Source: Bradyrhizobium guangzhouense
Lineage (GTDB): Bacteria > Pseudomonadota > Alphaproteobacteria > Rhizobiales > Xanthobacteraceae
Direction: 5' to 3'
DNA length: 64,000 nt
Assembly: GCF_004114955.1 (NCBI RefSeq)
Contig: NZ_CP030053.1
Coordinates: 5,084,001-5,148,000 of the forward strand
Made by a program: the position numbers and the translations under genes
In this document: piece by piece, positions 9,318 through 16,853 of the stretch
Layout: each line of letters begins with the position of its first letter
Numbering within the stretch: position 1 is the stretch's first letter
The notes under the pieces: model-generated
What the model was told of the DNA's origin: nothing
Databases searched by the model: none
The model's input: only the letters and a program-made list of their open reading frames with translations

Positions 9318-10592
9318 TCAGTGCTTCCCCGGCCCCATATACCCGAACAGGAACCCCGCCACTTTCCGCATCTGGATCTCCTCGCTCCCCTCAGTGATGC
9401 GGTAGCGCCGGTGGTGGCGGTAGATATGCTCGAACGGCTTGTGGCGCGAATAGCCCATGCCGCCATGGACCTGCATGGCGCGGTCGGCCGCCTCACAACA
9501 GAGGCGGTTTGCCCAATAGTTGCACATCGAGACGCGGTCGGAGAGCGTGCGCTCGATCTGCTCCTCGGTGAGCTGGTCCATCTCCCAGGCGGTCTTGCGG
9601 ATCAACAGACGCAGCATCTCGGCCTGCGTCGCGAGCTCGACCAGCGGGAACTGGATCGCCTGGTTCTCGGCAAGCGCCTTGCCGAACGGTTTTCGCTCGC
9701 GCGCGTATTTGACGCTCTCGTTGATGCAGTAGACCGCAGCTCCCAGCGAACTCGCCGCCTGACGGATGCGGTTCTGATGCACGAAGCATTGCGCCAGCGA
9801 CAGCCCGCGGCCGACTTCGCCGAACTGCGCGTCCTCAGGCACGAACACATCGGTAAAGCTGACGCGCGGGTGGTCGGTCGGCATGTTGAAGGTCCACATA
9901 TATTCCTCGACCTTCACGCCGTGGCTCTTGGCCGGCACCAGGAAGCAGGTGATGCCGCGGGCATCGCCGTCATTGCCCGACGTGCGCGCGAACAGCGCGC
10001 AATGGGTGGCGACGTGCATGCCTGTCGTCCACATCTTCTCGCCGTTGATGATCCAGCCCTTGACGTTGTCCCTGACAGCAGGCACCGCGCGCGTCTCCAT
10101 GTGGGTCGCGTCGGAGCCGTGATGCGGCTCGGTGAGGCCAAAGGTGATGCGGTACTTGCCCTTGATCGAGCCGTCGATCATCGCCTTCTGGTCGTCGCGG
10201 CCGTAGCGGTCGAGCATGGTGACGACGGGGAAATTGCCGACGATCGAGTGCTCGTTCTGGAGGTCGTTGTGCAGGCCGAGGCCCTTGGCGGCGAAATGCT
10301 CGCGGATCACGGCCATCCAGAGATTGGATCCGTCCTTGCCGCCATATTGCTTCGGCACCGGAAAGCGGAGGTGACCGGCGGCATCCGCAAGGTCTTTCGC
10401 CTTGCGCAGCAGCGCTTCCCACTCATGCCGCGGCAGGCCGCCGTTCTCGAAATCGGTGCGCGCCCATTCGCGGCGATGATCGAAGAAGCGGATGTTGTCA
10501 TCGGCCTGTTCCAGCGGCTTGATCTCGCGCGCGATGAAACGGTCGAGTTCTCCGAGATAGGCGACGAGATCGGCAGGCAATGAGAAATCCAC
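9318..10592 (-). CDS. Acyl-CoA dehydrogenase
   Basis: FAD-dependent alpha,beta-dehydrogenation of an acyl-CoA, feeding electrons to ETF. The 424-residue protein has the normal three-part acyl-CoA dehydrogenase layout: an N-terminal helical domain, a middle beta domain with FGLTEPHHGSDAT (FAD/substrate contact), and a C-terminal helical domain with ARERKPFGK and YRITEGSEEIQ, the region where the catalytic glutamate usually lies. The start is a GTG at 10592-10590 preceded by GGGAGAG on the coding strand. The divergent CaiD-like crotonase begins 213 bases away. The sequence does not show chain-length specificity. Confidence 0.9.
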   Translation of the reverse strand: MDFSLPADLVAYLGELDRFIAREIKPLEQADDNIRFFDHRREWARTDFENGGLPRHEWEALLRKAKDLADAAGHLRFPVPKQYGGKDGSNLWMAVIREHFAAKGLGLHNDLQNEHSIVGNFPVVTMLDRYGRDDQKAMIDGSIKGKYRITFGLTEPHHGSDATHMETRAVPAVRDNVKGWIINGEKMWTTGMHVATHCALFARTSGNDGDARGITCFLVPAKSHGVKVEEYMWTFNMPTDHPRVSFTDVFVPEDAQFGEVGRGLSLAQCFVHQNRIRQAASSLGAAVYCINESVKYARERKPFGKALAENQAIQFPLVELATQAEMLRLLIRKTAWEMDQLTEEQIERTLSDRVSMCNYWANRLCCEAADRAMQVHGGMGYSRHKPFEHIYRHHRRYRITEGSEEIQMRKVAGFLFGYMGPGKH

Positions 10593-10805
10593 AGGTTCTC
10601 TCCCGGATTGATTTTGTCGTTTTGTGTTAAGGCGCTAGGCGCATTCGTGCTTCGCTCGATTAAGGTGAGAAGAGCGCGTGCAAGTCAAGCAAGCCGACGC
10701 GTGTGAGGCGCGCAAGGCGCACCCGCGCAATTCGATGGTGCTCTTGCGTTGACGCGCAGTAGTATGACGTCAACATTCCCTTACGAAAAACTGCGGGAGC
10801 GCGCG

Positions 10806-11585
10806 ATGGAGCTGAAATTCTCAAAGGTGGAACGCAAGGGGCCGATCACGATCATCACGCTGTCGCGGCCCGAGGTCTACAACGCGCTGCACATCGATGC
10901 GCATTTCGAGCTCAACAAGGTGTTTGACGATTTCGCCGCGGACCCCGAGCAATGGGTCGCGGTCGTCACGGGTGCCGGCGACAAGGCGTTCTGTGCCGGC
11001 AACGATCTGAAGTGGCAGGCGGCGGGGGGAAAACGCGGCTGGGACAAGGGCGGCTTTGCCGGCCTCACCTCGCGCTTCGACTGCGACAAGCCGATCATCG
11101 CCGCGGTCAACGGCGTCGCCATGGGCGGCGGCTTTGAAATCGCGCTGGCCTGCGATCTCATCATTGCCTCGGAGAACGCGACCTTCGCCCTGCCCGAGCC
11201 ACGCGTCGGCCTTGCCGCGCTCGCCGGCGGCCTGCACCGGCTGCCGCGCCAGATCGGGCTGAAGCGCGCCATGGGCATGATCCTCACCGCGCGCCATGTC
11301 AGCGCCAAGGAGGGACATGAGCTCGGCTTCGTCAACGAAGTGGTTCCGCAAGGCGAGGCGCTCGCGGGCGCGCTGCGCTGGGCCGAGACGATCACCAAGA
11401 ACTCGCCGATGTCGATCCGCGCCTCCAAGCAGACCATCCGCAGGGGCCTCGCCGTGTCACTCGAGCAGGCGATCGAGGAGCAGCGCGAATATCCCGCGGT
11501 GAAGGCGATGGTGGCCTCGCAGGATTACATCGAGGGGCCAAAGGCGTTCTCGGAGAAGCGGCCGCCGAAATGGCAAGGGAAATAG
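10806..11585 (+). CDS. Enoyl-CoA hydratase, CaiD-like crotonase
   Basis: A 259-residue crotonase that most resembles carnitinyl-CoA dehydratase and related hydratases. It has FCAGNDLKWQ for the first oxyanion loop, GGFAGLTSRF, and NGVAMGGGFEIALACDL for the second. Active-site acids lie in the ALPEPRVGL region. The start MELKFSKVER at 10806 follows GGGAG by about six bases. An in-frame ATG at 10749 has no such site. The next upstream gene is a divergent acyl-CoA dehydrogenase, so the two may form a small regulon for one acyl chain. It is followed by the ISAs1 element 64 bases downstream, which does not interrupt it. Confidence 0.88.
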   Translation: MELKFSKVERKGPITIITLSRPEVYNALHIDAHFELNKVFDDFAADPEQWVAVVTGAGDKAFCAGNDLKWQAAGGKRGWDKGGFAGLTSRFDCDKPIIAAVNGVAMGGGFEIALACDLIIASENATFALPEPRVGLAALAGGLHRLPRQIGLKRAMGMILTARHVSAKEGHELGFVNEVVPQGEALAGALRWAETITKNSPMSIRASKQTIRRGLAVSLEQAIEEQREYPAVKAMVASQDYIEGPKAFSEKRPPKWQGK

Positions 11586-11649
11586 TGCGATCGCATCGCC
11601 GTAAGTCTGAGTGCGCCCAACATCATCAGTTTCATGCCCCGGCTTGACC

Positions 11650-12848
11650 CAGGGCTATCGCATGTGACCGATAAGGCTGAGAAGGAATTCGTCTTCCCAG
11701 CCTGCTCGTTTGACCTTCTGTCGCATGGAGATGCGGGCGGGGTGGGCTCGAATGAGATTGATTGCAGCTCGCCGCAAGATCGCGAAGTTCTCGGGGCCGT
11801 TGTTTTTTCTGGTTCGGCAAGCGTCTTCGCCAAAGACGACATCGAGCACCCAGTGCAACTGATTCTCGATGCTCCAATGGCCTCGGACGACCTGCAACAA
11901 TCGTCTTGCGGGCAGGTATTTGGACAACAAGTAATATCGCACGGACGGCTTGCCGGCGGGTTTGCCATGCAGTCGGCGGCGCGAAGTGATGCGAGCCACG
12001 GCCGCCACTCCGGGAAAGCGGTTTGTCGTACCCAGACTGATGTTGCGCATGACGGTGGCGCGCCGGGATTCGCATCGATCGTGCGTGCTCGGCTCGCGTC
12101 GTTGAGCCACGCTGCGCTTGCCCGAGCGGGCAAAGCAGCGCTCGACCTCCGCGAACAGTTTGCTTTGATTTTCCTTGAGAGCCAGCACGTAGTGGGCGCC
12201 ACGCTCGAGCACCTTCTTGGCGAAGGGACGATTGCAATGCAGGGCGTCGGCAGTGACGATGCAGCCTTCGAGCGAAAGCATTTGCAGCACATCCAGGGCA
12301 CCTTGGGCCTCGTTGCGGCCTGGCGCCTTGCATGCAGCCAGGGCCATGCGGGCTTCGGTTGCAAAGACATTGACCATGTGCAGTGGCGTGGCGCTGCGAC
12401 CGCGTTCGTAAGCTCCTCGAACAGCTTTGCCATCGACTGCCACCACGCCGGTGAGCTTGATCCCGTTGGCCTCTGCGAATGCTGCCATAAAGCTTCGGAA
12501 GGCCTGTTCGAAAGCCCCCGGATCGAGCGCGTTGAAGACCCGGCTGAACGTATCGTGACTGGGGATTCCGTGCTCCAACCGAAGGAATTGCCGCAACAGC
12601 TTTTCCTTGGACGACGCGAAAACCTCCATATCCGTCGCGCCCTGTCCTCCGCACAACACCGTTGCCAGCGCGATGACGATGAGGTCCAGCAGGTCGTGCA
12701 GTGCGTTGGGTGCACGCGGATCTGGCAACGTACTGAAGATACTGCGAATCTTGCGCATAGGACCCCCACGCCGAATCGGGAGTCCTCTTCAGAATCCATA
12801 TCGCTGGCCCGCGCAATACCACCCTCAAACCCACATGCGATTCCCCTG
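11650..12848 (-). mobile_element. Complete ISAs1-family insertion sequence
   Basis: A 1199-base element with imperfect 17-bp terminal inverted repeats at 11650-11666 and 12832-12848. Read inward they are CAGGGCTATCGCATGTG and CAGGGGAATCGCATGTG, identical at 15 of 17 positions. CAGGG ends are typical of ISAs1. It is flanked by a perfect 10-bp target duplication, CGGCTTGACC, at 11640-11649 and 12849-12858. With one duplication copy removed, the target rejoins into a palindromic repeat with stem ATGCCCCGG / CCGGGGCAT and loop CTTGA, so insertion occurred at the hairpin tip. Intact ends, an intact transposase and a perfect duplication indicate a recent insertion. Confidence 0.93.
11655..12758 (-). 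CDS. ISAs1-family transposase (H-repeat-associated type)
   Basis: A 367-residue DDE transposase, full length for the family. It starts MRKIRSIFSTLPDPR, the typical N-terminal region of H-repeat-associated proteins. Candidate catalytic residues are Asp109 (VAVDGKAVRGA), Asp171 (VTADALHCNR) and Glu298 (HWSIENQLHWVLD). The last fits the conserved W-x2-E-N-x-LHW-x-LDV motif. The frame is uninterrupted and ends four bases inside the left terminus of the element. Long open frames also exist in the other five readings, as expected for GC-rich DNA, and are not genes. Confidence 0.95.
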   Translation of the reverse strand: MRKIRSIFSTLPDPRAPNALHDLLDLIVIALATVLCGGQGATDMEVFASSKEKLLRQFLRLEHGIPSHDTFSRVFNALDPGAFEQAFRSFMAAFAEANGIKLTGVVAVDGKAVRGAYERGRSATPLHMVNVFATEARMALAACKAPGRNEAQGALDVLQMLSLEGCIVTADALHCNRPFAKKVLERGAHYVLALKENQSKLFAEVERCFARSGKRSVAQRREPSTHDRCESRRATVMRNISLGTTNRFPGVAAVARITSRRRLHGKPAGKPSVRYYLLSKYLPARRLLQVVRGHWSIENQLHWVLDVVFGEDACRTRKNNGPENFAILRRAAINLIRAHPARISMRQKVKRAGWEDEFLLSLIGHMR

Positions 12849-12948
12849 CGGCTTGACCGGGGCATCCAGTACGCCGCGGCTTTTCCGTAGCTCACGGCCC
12901 TCTCTGGAATACTGGATCGCTCGATCAAGTCGGGCGATGACAGCGGAG
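12849..12948. repeat. Right part of a palindromic repeat split by the ISAs1 element
   Basis: Together with 11631-11649 on the other side of the IS, this reconstitutes a member of the family also present at 16570-16680 and 35478-35576. Shared blocks are ATCCAGTACGCCGCGG and ACTGGATCGC, with an end of CGGGCGATGACAGCGG. The right-hand hairpin (GATCGCTCGATCAAGTCGGGCGATG region) is intact. The left-hand hairpin is the one cut by the IS. Confidence 0.85.
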
Positions 12949-12961
12949 AATTTGGCGCGGC

Positions 12962-13339
12962 CTAGCCGCCTCGCTCCAGCTCTCGCTTGTAGGACGCGTA
13001 GTTCGGCTGATCGACGGCGAGCTTGTCCATCGTGGTCGCCCACAGATGCTCGGCGAGCCCCGGCGTTGCGAGATCAACCTCGCCTTTCGCGATGCGCTCA
13101 GCGAGCGCGCGGTTCAGCTCCGTGACCGAGCCGTTGACACCGAGCAGCCCGCGCAGCCGCTCCACTTCCCTCGCATCGCTCCCCTCCTCCTGCGTCAACT
13201 GTCGCGTCACGAGGTCGAGGATGTTGACCGCGACGCGCAGCTTGAACGCCTGATGGCCGGATATCAGCGGCGTGATGTCGTTGCGGAGGAAATCGGCGAC
13301 CGCCTTGGTCAGCTCGATCGGGGTCGGTTCGTCCTGCAT
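12962..13339 (-). CDS. DUF6285 protein, probable partner of the adjacent APH-fold kinase
   Basis: A 125-residue soluble, mostly helical protein of the DUF6285 type. No catalytic motif is visible. The start MQDEPTPIEL at 13339 lies two bases after the kinase stop codon, so the two are translationally linked. A longer frame to 13480 only overlaps the kinase. In the levulinate pathway of Pseudomonas putida a small protein of this size, LvaB, is needed with the kinase LvaA. Gene order and size suggest an equivalent role here. That equivalence is inferred and was not checked by alignment. It is the last gene of the leftward unit, and the IS lies just downstream. Confidence 0.75.
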   Translation of the reverse strand: MQDEPTPIELTKAVADFLRNDITPLISGHQAFKLRVAVNILDLVTRQLTQEEGSDAREVERLRGLLGVNGSVTELNRALAERIAKGEVDLATPGLAEHLWATTMDKLAVDQPNYASYKRELERGG

Positions 13340-13341
13340 GC

Positions 13342-14328
13342 CTATCCTCCCCGCGGCGCCAGCAGCCGTAACAGATCGATCTCGGTCTCCGACGCGCGGC
13401 GGCCGATCATGGCGCGCTCCATCGAATGATCCGGTCCCTCGCGGAACCGCTGCATCATGCCACCGCACATGATGCCCCAACGCAGCGTCCCCATCACTTC
13501 CCAGAACTTGACGCGCGCTGCATCGACCCTGCGGCCGGCAGCCTCGTAGCCCGCGAACAGCTCCTCGCGCGAGCCGAAGCCACCGACAGGCTTATCGATC
13601 TCGCCAAAGCGCCAGGAGTTGACGCAGATCCAGCCGAGGTCCTCCATGGGATCGCCGAGATGAGCGAGCTCCCAGTCGAGCACCGCGCGAACGCCGTCGG
13701 CGCCGATGATGAGATTGCCGTTGCGGAAATCGCCGTGCACCAGTGTCGTCTCGGCCGACGGGCCGGGATCATGATCGCGCAGCCAGCGCAGCGCCAGCTC
13801 GAACACGGGCTTTGGCCAATTCAGGCTGCGATAGTCACGGTCGAACTCGGCAATCTCCTGCGTGGCCGACCTGCTGCGCAGTTTCGGCAATTTGTCCTGC
13901 GGCAGCCGATGCAAACCAGCAAGCACGCCGCCGACCTGCCGCGCCAGGATGGGACGTACGGCAGCGAATTCATCATCACGAAGAATCTTGCGGGCGATGG
14001 TCTCCCCCTCGACCCGCTGCATGATGAAGCCGGTGCCGAGCTCTTCATCCGGCGTCAGCACGTGCATCACCCGCGGCGACGGCACGCCCGCCTCGTAAGC
14101 GAGCTGCATCAGCTGCGCTTCGGCGGCAAGCCCTGCAGCCCGCGTCGGCGCTGCGCCGTACCCCTTCGGCGAGCGGCGCAGGATTGCGCCGATCGGCCCG
14201 TCGGGATGGGTGATATCGAAGCGCCAGGTCTCCTGACTGGCGCCGCCCGACAGCTTTGCCGCGCTGGTGACGCCGGTCGCGCCTGGACACCAGCGCTGAA
14301 CGCTGCAGGATAGCTCCGCCTCGATCAT
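13342..14328 (-). CDS. APH-fold phosphotransferase (ACAD10/11- or LvaA-like kinase)
   Basis: A 328-residue member of the aminoglycoside-phosphotransferase fold that is a metabolic kinase by context rather than a resistance gene. It shows the catalytic loop LVHGDFRNGN (Asp200, Asn205) and the metal-binding DWELAHLGDP (Asp218), plus an N-terminal nucleotide lobe starting at LSGGASQETWRF. The chosen start MIEAELS at 14328 overlaps the upstream crotonase stop as ATGA. The frame to 14415 is only overlap. Kinases of this group phosphorylate the hydroxyl of 4-hydroxyacyl-CoA in levulinate catabolism. The neighbouring DUF6285 protein and the ACAD11-like dehydrogenase at 16854 support such a job. Confidence 0.85.
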   Translation of the reverse strand: MIEAELSCSVQRWCPGATGVTSAAKLSGGASQETWRFDITHPDGPIGAILRRSPKGYGAAPTRAAGLAAEAQLMQLAYEAGVPSPRVMHVLTPDEELGTGFIMQRVEGETIARKILRDDEFAAVRPILARQVGGVLAGLHRLPQDKLPKLRSRSATQEIAEFDRDYRSLNWPKPVFELALRWLRDHDPGPSAETTLVHGDFRNGNLIIGADGVRAVLDWELAHLGDPMEDLGWICVNSWRFGEIDKPVGGFGSREELFAGYEAAGRRVDAARVKFWEVMGTLRWGIMCGGMMQRFREGPDHSMERAMIGRRASETEIDLLRLLAPRGG

Positions 14329-15113
14329 TTGCCTTTGAACTGCGCGGGCCGCTTCTCCAGGAATGCGCCGACGCCCTCGCGAAAATCCTGCGTATCGCCG
14401 GCGCGGAGCTGGCACTGGAACTCGAGATTGAGCTGATCCTCGAAGGAATTTTCCGGGCTATCCCAATAGAGCTTGCGGATCAGCGCCAGCGCCACCGTCG
14501 GGCCGCTGGCGAGATCGCGCGCAAGCTTCATCGCTTCTTCCATCAGCACGCCGTCATCATAGACGCGGTTGACGAGGCCCCATTCCAACGCCTTCTCGGC
14601 CGGGAGACGCTCGCCCATCAGCGACAGTTCGACCGAACGCGCCTTGCCGATCAGGCGCGGCAAGAGCCAGGTCGAGCCGCAATCCGGCACGAGACCGATG
14701 CGGCGGAAGGCTTGCAGGAAGTAGGAGGAACGTGCGCACAAGATCATATCGCCGAGCAGCGCGAAGCTCATGCCGGCACCGGCGGCCGGACCGTTGACCG
14801 CGGTCACGATCGGACAGTGCAGATTGCGGATGCGGCGCAGGAACGGATGAAAGCCGGTCTCCAGTGTCAGGCCGGCCTTGGTCTTCTTCGACTGGTTGTT
14901 GCGGCCTTGCAGATTGGCACCGGTGCAGAACGCACGGCCCGCGCCGGTCAGCACCACGCAGCGCACCTCGTCCTTCTTCTCCTCGATCGCGTCGAGCGCA
15001 TCGGAGAGACCGCCCAGCATGTCAACGGAGACCGCGTTCATCACCTCCTGATGGTCGAGCTTGAGGATCGCGACCGAACCATCGAATTCGAGCGTGACGT
15101 GTTTGAACTGCAT
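14325..15113 (-). CDS. Crotonase, PaaG-like enoyl-CoA hydratase/isomerase
   Basis: A 262-residue crotonase whose C-terminal half follows PaaG closely: RRIGLVPDCGSTWLLPRL with the catalytic-type aspartate, then EWGLVNRVYDD and FREGVGAFLEKRPAQFKGK. The first oxyanion motif is FCTGANLQG and the second is NGPAAGAGMSFALLGD. It probably hydrates or isomerises the double bond of an unsaturated acyl-CoA. MQFKHVTLEF at 15113 is the start; the 39-residue upstream frame is leader. It is the first gene of the leftward operon, coupled by a 4-base overlap to the kinase, and diverges from the SDR at 15281. Confidence 0.88.
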   Translation of the reverse strand: MQFKHVTLEFDGSVAILKLDHQEVMNAVSVDMLGGLSDALDAIEEKKDEVRCVVLTGAGRAFCTGANLQGRNNQSKKTKAGLTLETGFHPFLRRIRNLHCPIVTAVNGPAAGAGMSFALLGDMILCARSSYFLQAFRRIGLVPDCGSTWLLPRLIGKARSVELSLMGERLPAEKALEWGLVNRVYDDGVLMEEAMKLARDLASGPTVALALIRKLYWDSPENSFEDQLNLEFQCQLRAGDTQDFREGVGAFLEKRPAQFKGK

Positions 15114-15280
15114 CGTTTCCTCGTCAGTTGCAGCCCGCGCCAGTTTCGCAGACCGGAATTTGGTTTTGCCGGGGCGCATATTTGATTTTTGGCGCGGTCT
15201 TGTCCATGGTGATTGCAGCATAGCAAGCAATCTTGCGCGCAGCGGCTGATGCGCCGCATACTAAAAACAGGAAACGCGCC

Positions 15281-16060
15281 ATGAACCTTTTCGACCTCAC
15301 CGGCCGTGTCGCCGTGATCACCGGCGGCAATGGCGGCATCGGGCTTGGCATCGCGCAGGCGCTCGCCGGCCAGGGTTGCAACATCTCGATCTGGGGCCGC
15401 AACGCCGACAAGAACAAGGCCGCTGCCGCGAGCATGACCGGCCTTTCAGGCAAGGTCGATACCCGAATCTGCGACGTCACCGATCCCGCGTCGGTCAATG
15501 CCGCGATGAAGGCGACGCTCGACACCTTCGGACGGGTCGATGGCTGTTTCGCCAATGCCGGCATCGGCGGCGGCGGACGGCGCTCCTTCATCGAGCGAAC
15601 CGAAGATGAATGGCGCACGATGTTCGCGACCAATCTCGACGGCGTGTTCCACGCGTTCCAGGCTGCGGCAAAACACATGACCGACCGCGCCAATGCCGGC
15701 GACCCCTTTGGCCGGCTGGTCGCGACCTCGAGCCTCGCCTCGATCTTCGGCACCGCGCGCAACGAACATTATGCCGCGACGAAAGCTGCCATCAACGCGC
15801 TGGTGCGCGCGCTCGGCGTCGAGCTCGCCCGCCACGGCGTCACCGCGAACGCGATCCTGCCCGGCTGGATCAAGAGCGACATGACCGCGGGCATCATGGC
15901 CAACGAAAAATTCGTGGCCAATGTGATGCCGCGCATCCCGATGCGGCGCTTCGGCGAGGCCAGCGATTTCGGCGGCATCGCGGTGTATCTGATGAGCAAG
16001 GCGTCGTCGTATCACACCGCCGACACGTTCGTGATCGACGGCGGCTATACGGCGTTTTGA
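15281..16060 (+). CDS. Short-chain dehydrogenase/reductase
   Basis: A 259-residue classical SDR with TGGNGGIGLG (nucleotide binding), NAGIGGGG, catalytic serine in TSSLAS, and tyrosine/lysine in HYAATKAAINAL, followed by PGWIKSDMT. All catalytic residues are present. It probably oxidises a hydroxyacyl-CoA or reduces a keto group. The start MNLFDLTGRV follows GGAAACGCGCC at 15281. It diverges from the crotonase-kinase-DUF6285 unit across 167 bases and precedes the VOC protein and ACAD11-like dehydrogenase. In the levulinate-type pathway an SDR performs the final hydroxyacyl oxidation, which would fit. Confidence 0.88.
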   Translation: MNLFDLTGRVAVITGGNGGIGLGIAQALAGQGCNISIWGRNADKNKAAAASMTGLSGKVDTRICDVTDPASVNAAMKATLDTFGRVDGCFANAGIGGGGRRSFIERTEDEWRTMFATNLDGVFHAFQAAAKHMTDRANAGDPFGRLVATSSLASIFGTARNEHYAATKAAINALVRALGVELARHGVTANAILPGWIKSDMTAGIMANEKFVANVMPRIPMRRFGEASDFGGIAVYLMSKASSYHTADTFVIDGGYTAF

Positions 16061-16066
16061 TTCTTC

Positions 16067-16149
16067 GTAGCCCGGATGGGAGCGTAGCGTAATCCGGGAC
16101 TTTCAAAAGCAAGTAAGACCCGGATTTCGCTACGCTCCATCCGGGCTAC
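16067..16149. repeat. Imperfect inverted repeat (GTAGCCCGGAT family)
   Basis: GTAGCCCGGATGGGAGCG (from 16067) faces CGCTCCATCCGGGCTAC (ending 16149), with inner GTAGCGTAATCCGGG and CCCGGATTTCGCTAC. The whole 83 bases fold into one long imperfect hairpin with the loop near 16102-16115. It sits between the SDR and the VOC gene. Confidence 0.8.
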
Positions 16150-16169
16150 AACTCTGAGGGGGAAGGCAA

Positions 16170-16550
16170 ATGTTTTCACATATCATGATCGGCACCAACG
16201 ACCTCGACAGGGCCAAGACGTTCTACGACAGCCTGCTGAGCACGCTCGAGGTGCGGCCGGCCAAGGTCGACGGCCATCGCATCTTCTACTTCACCAAGAC
16301 CGGCGTGTTCTCGGTGACCAAGCCGATCAACGGCGAGCCGGCGACCTGCGCCAACGGCGGCACCATCGGCTTTGCCGCCAACTCGCCCGAGCAGGTCGAC
16401 AAGTGGCATGCCGCCGGTGTCGCCGCCGGCGGAACGCCGATCGAGAATCCGCCCGGCGTCCGCGAGGGCGCGGGAAACAAGCTCTATCTCGCCTATTTGC
16501 GCGATCTCGACGGCAACAAGATCTGCGCGATGCATCGGATGCCGAGCTGA
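16170..16550 (+). CDS. VOC-superfamily (glyoxalase/dioxygenase fold) protein
   Basis: A 126-residue single-module VOC protein. It begins MFSHIMIGTNDLDRAKTFYD, the usual first beta-alpha-beta unit, and ends with YLRDLDGNKICAMHRM, the usual second unit with a DxxGN turn. His4 and other candidate metal ligands are visible, but a full metal triad cannot be assigned. The start is preceded by GAGGGGGAAGG. Members include lactoylglutathione-lyase-like enzymes and bleomycin-resistance folds, so the activity is open. It is co-directional with the SDR and the acyl-CoA dehydrogenase, but palindromic repeats separate it from both. Confidence 0.82.
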   Translation: MFSHIMIGTNDLDRAKTFYDSLLSTLEVRPAKVDGHRIFYFTKTGVFSVTKPINGEPATCANGGTIGFAANSPEQVDKWHAAGVAAGGTPIENPPGVREGAGNKLYLAYLRDLDGNKICAMHRMPS

Positions 16551-16569
16551 TTGAGCGACAACCACTCCT

Positions 16570-16680
16570 GTCATGCCCCGCGAAGGCGGGGCATCCAGTA
16601 CGCCGCGGCTTCTCGATTTCTATCGCTGCGGCCTCTGGAATTCTGGATCGCCCGGTCTTCGCCGGGCGATGACAGCGGAG
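16570..16680. repeat. Palindromic repeat, GTCATGCCCC / GGGCGATGAC family
   Basis: The element starts GTCATGCCCCGCGAAGGCGG and ends CGGGCGATGACAGCGG. It contains two hairpins with tips GCGAAGGC and GTCTTCGCC, joined by ATCCAGTACGCCGCGG and TTCTGGATCGC. It is the intact relative of the element interrupted by the ISAs1 insertion. It occupies the first part of the 303-base gap before the acyl-CoA dehydrogenase; I see only leader sequence in the rest. Confidence 0.85.
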
Positions 16681-16853
16681 CGTGTGGCGCACGCAACAGC
16701 GGCCTCCTCACCCCCATTCAAACAACATTTCAAACGCGCTCGCGAAAATTCCATCGCGTGGCATGGCGCGCGTGAGAAATACACGCTCGCACTTTCGCGG
16801 CGCTGCGACTATTCTCCCGGCCAACACGATCTCAGCGTCCCCCGGGAGGAACA

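Noticed and set aside
13342..14328. Reading the APH-fold protein as an aminoglycoside-resistance gene
   Set aside because: Context and partner genes point to acyl-CoA metabolism; the fold is shared by many metabolic kinases.
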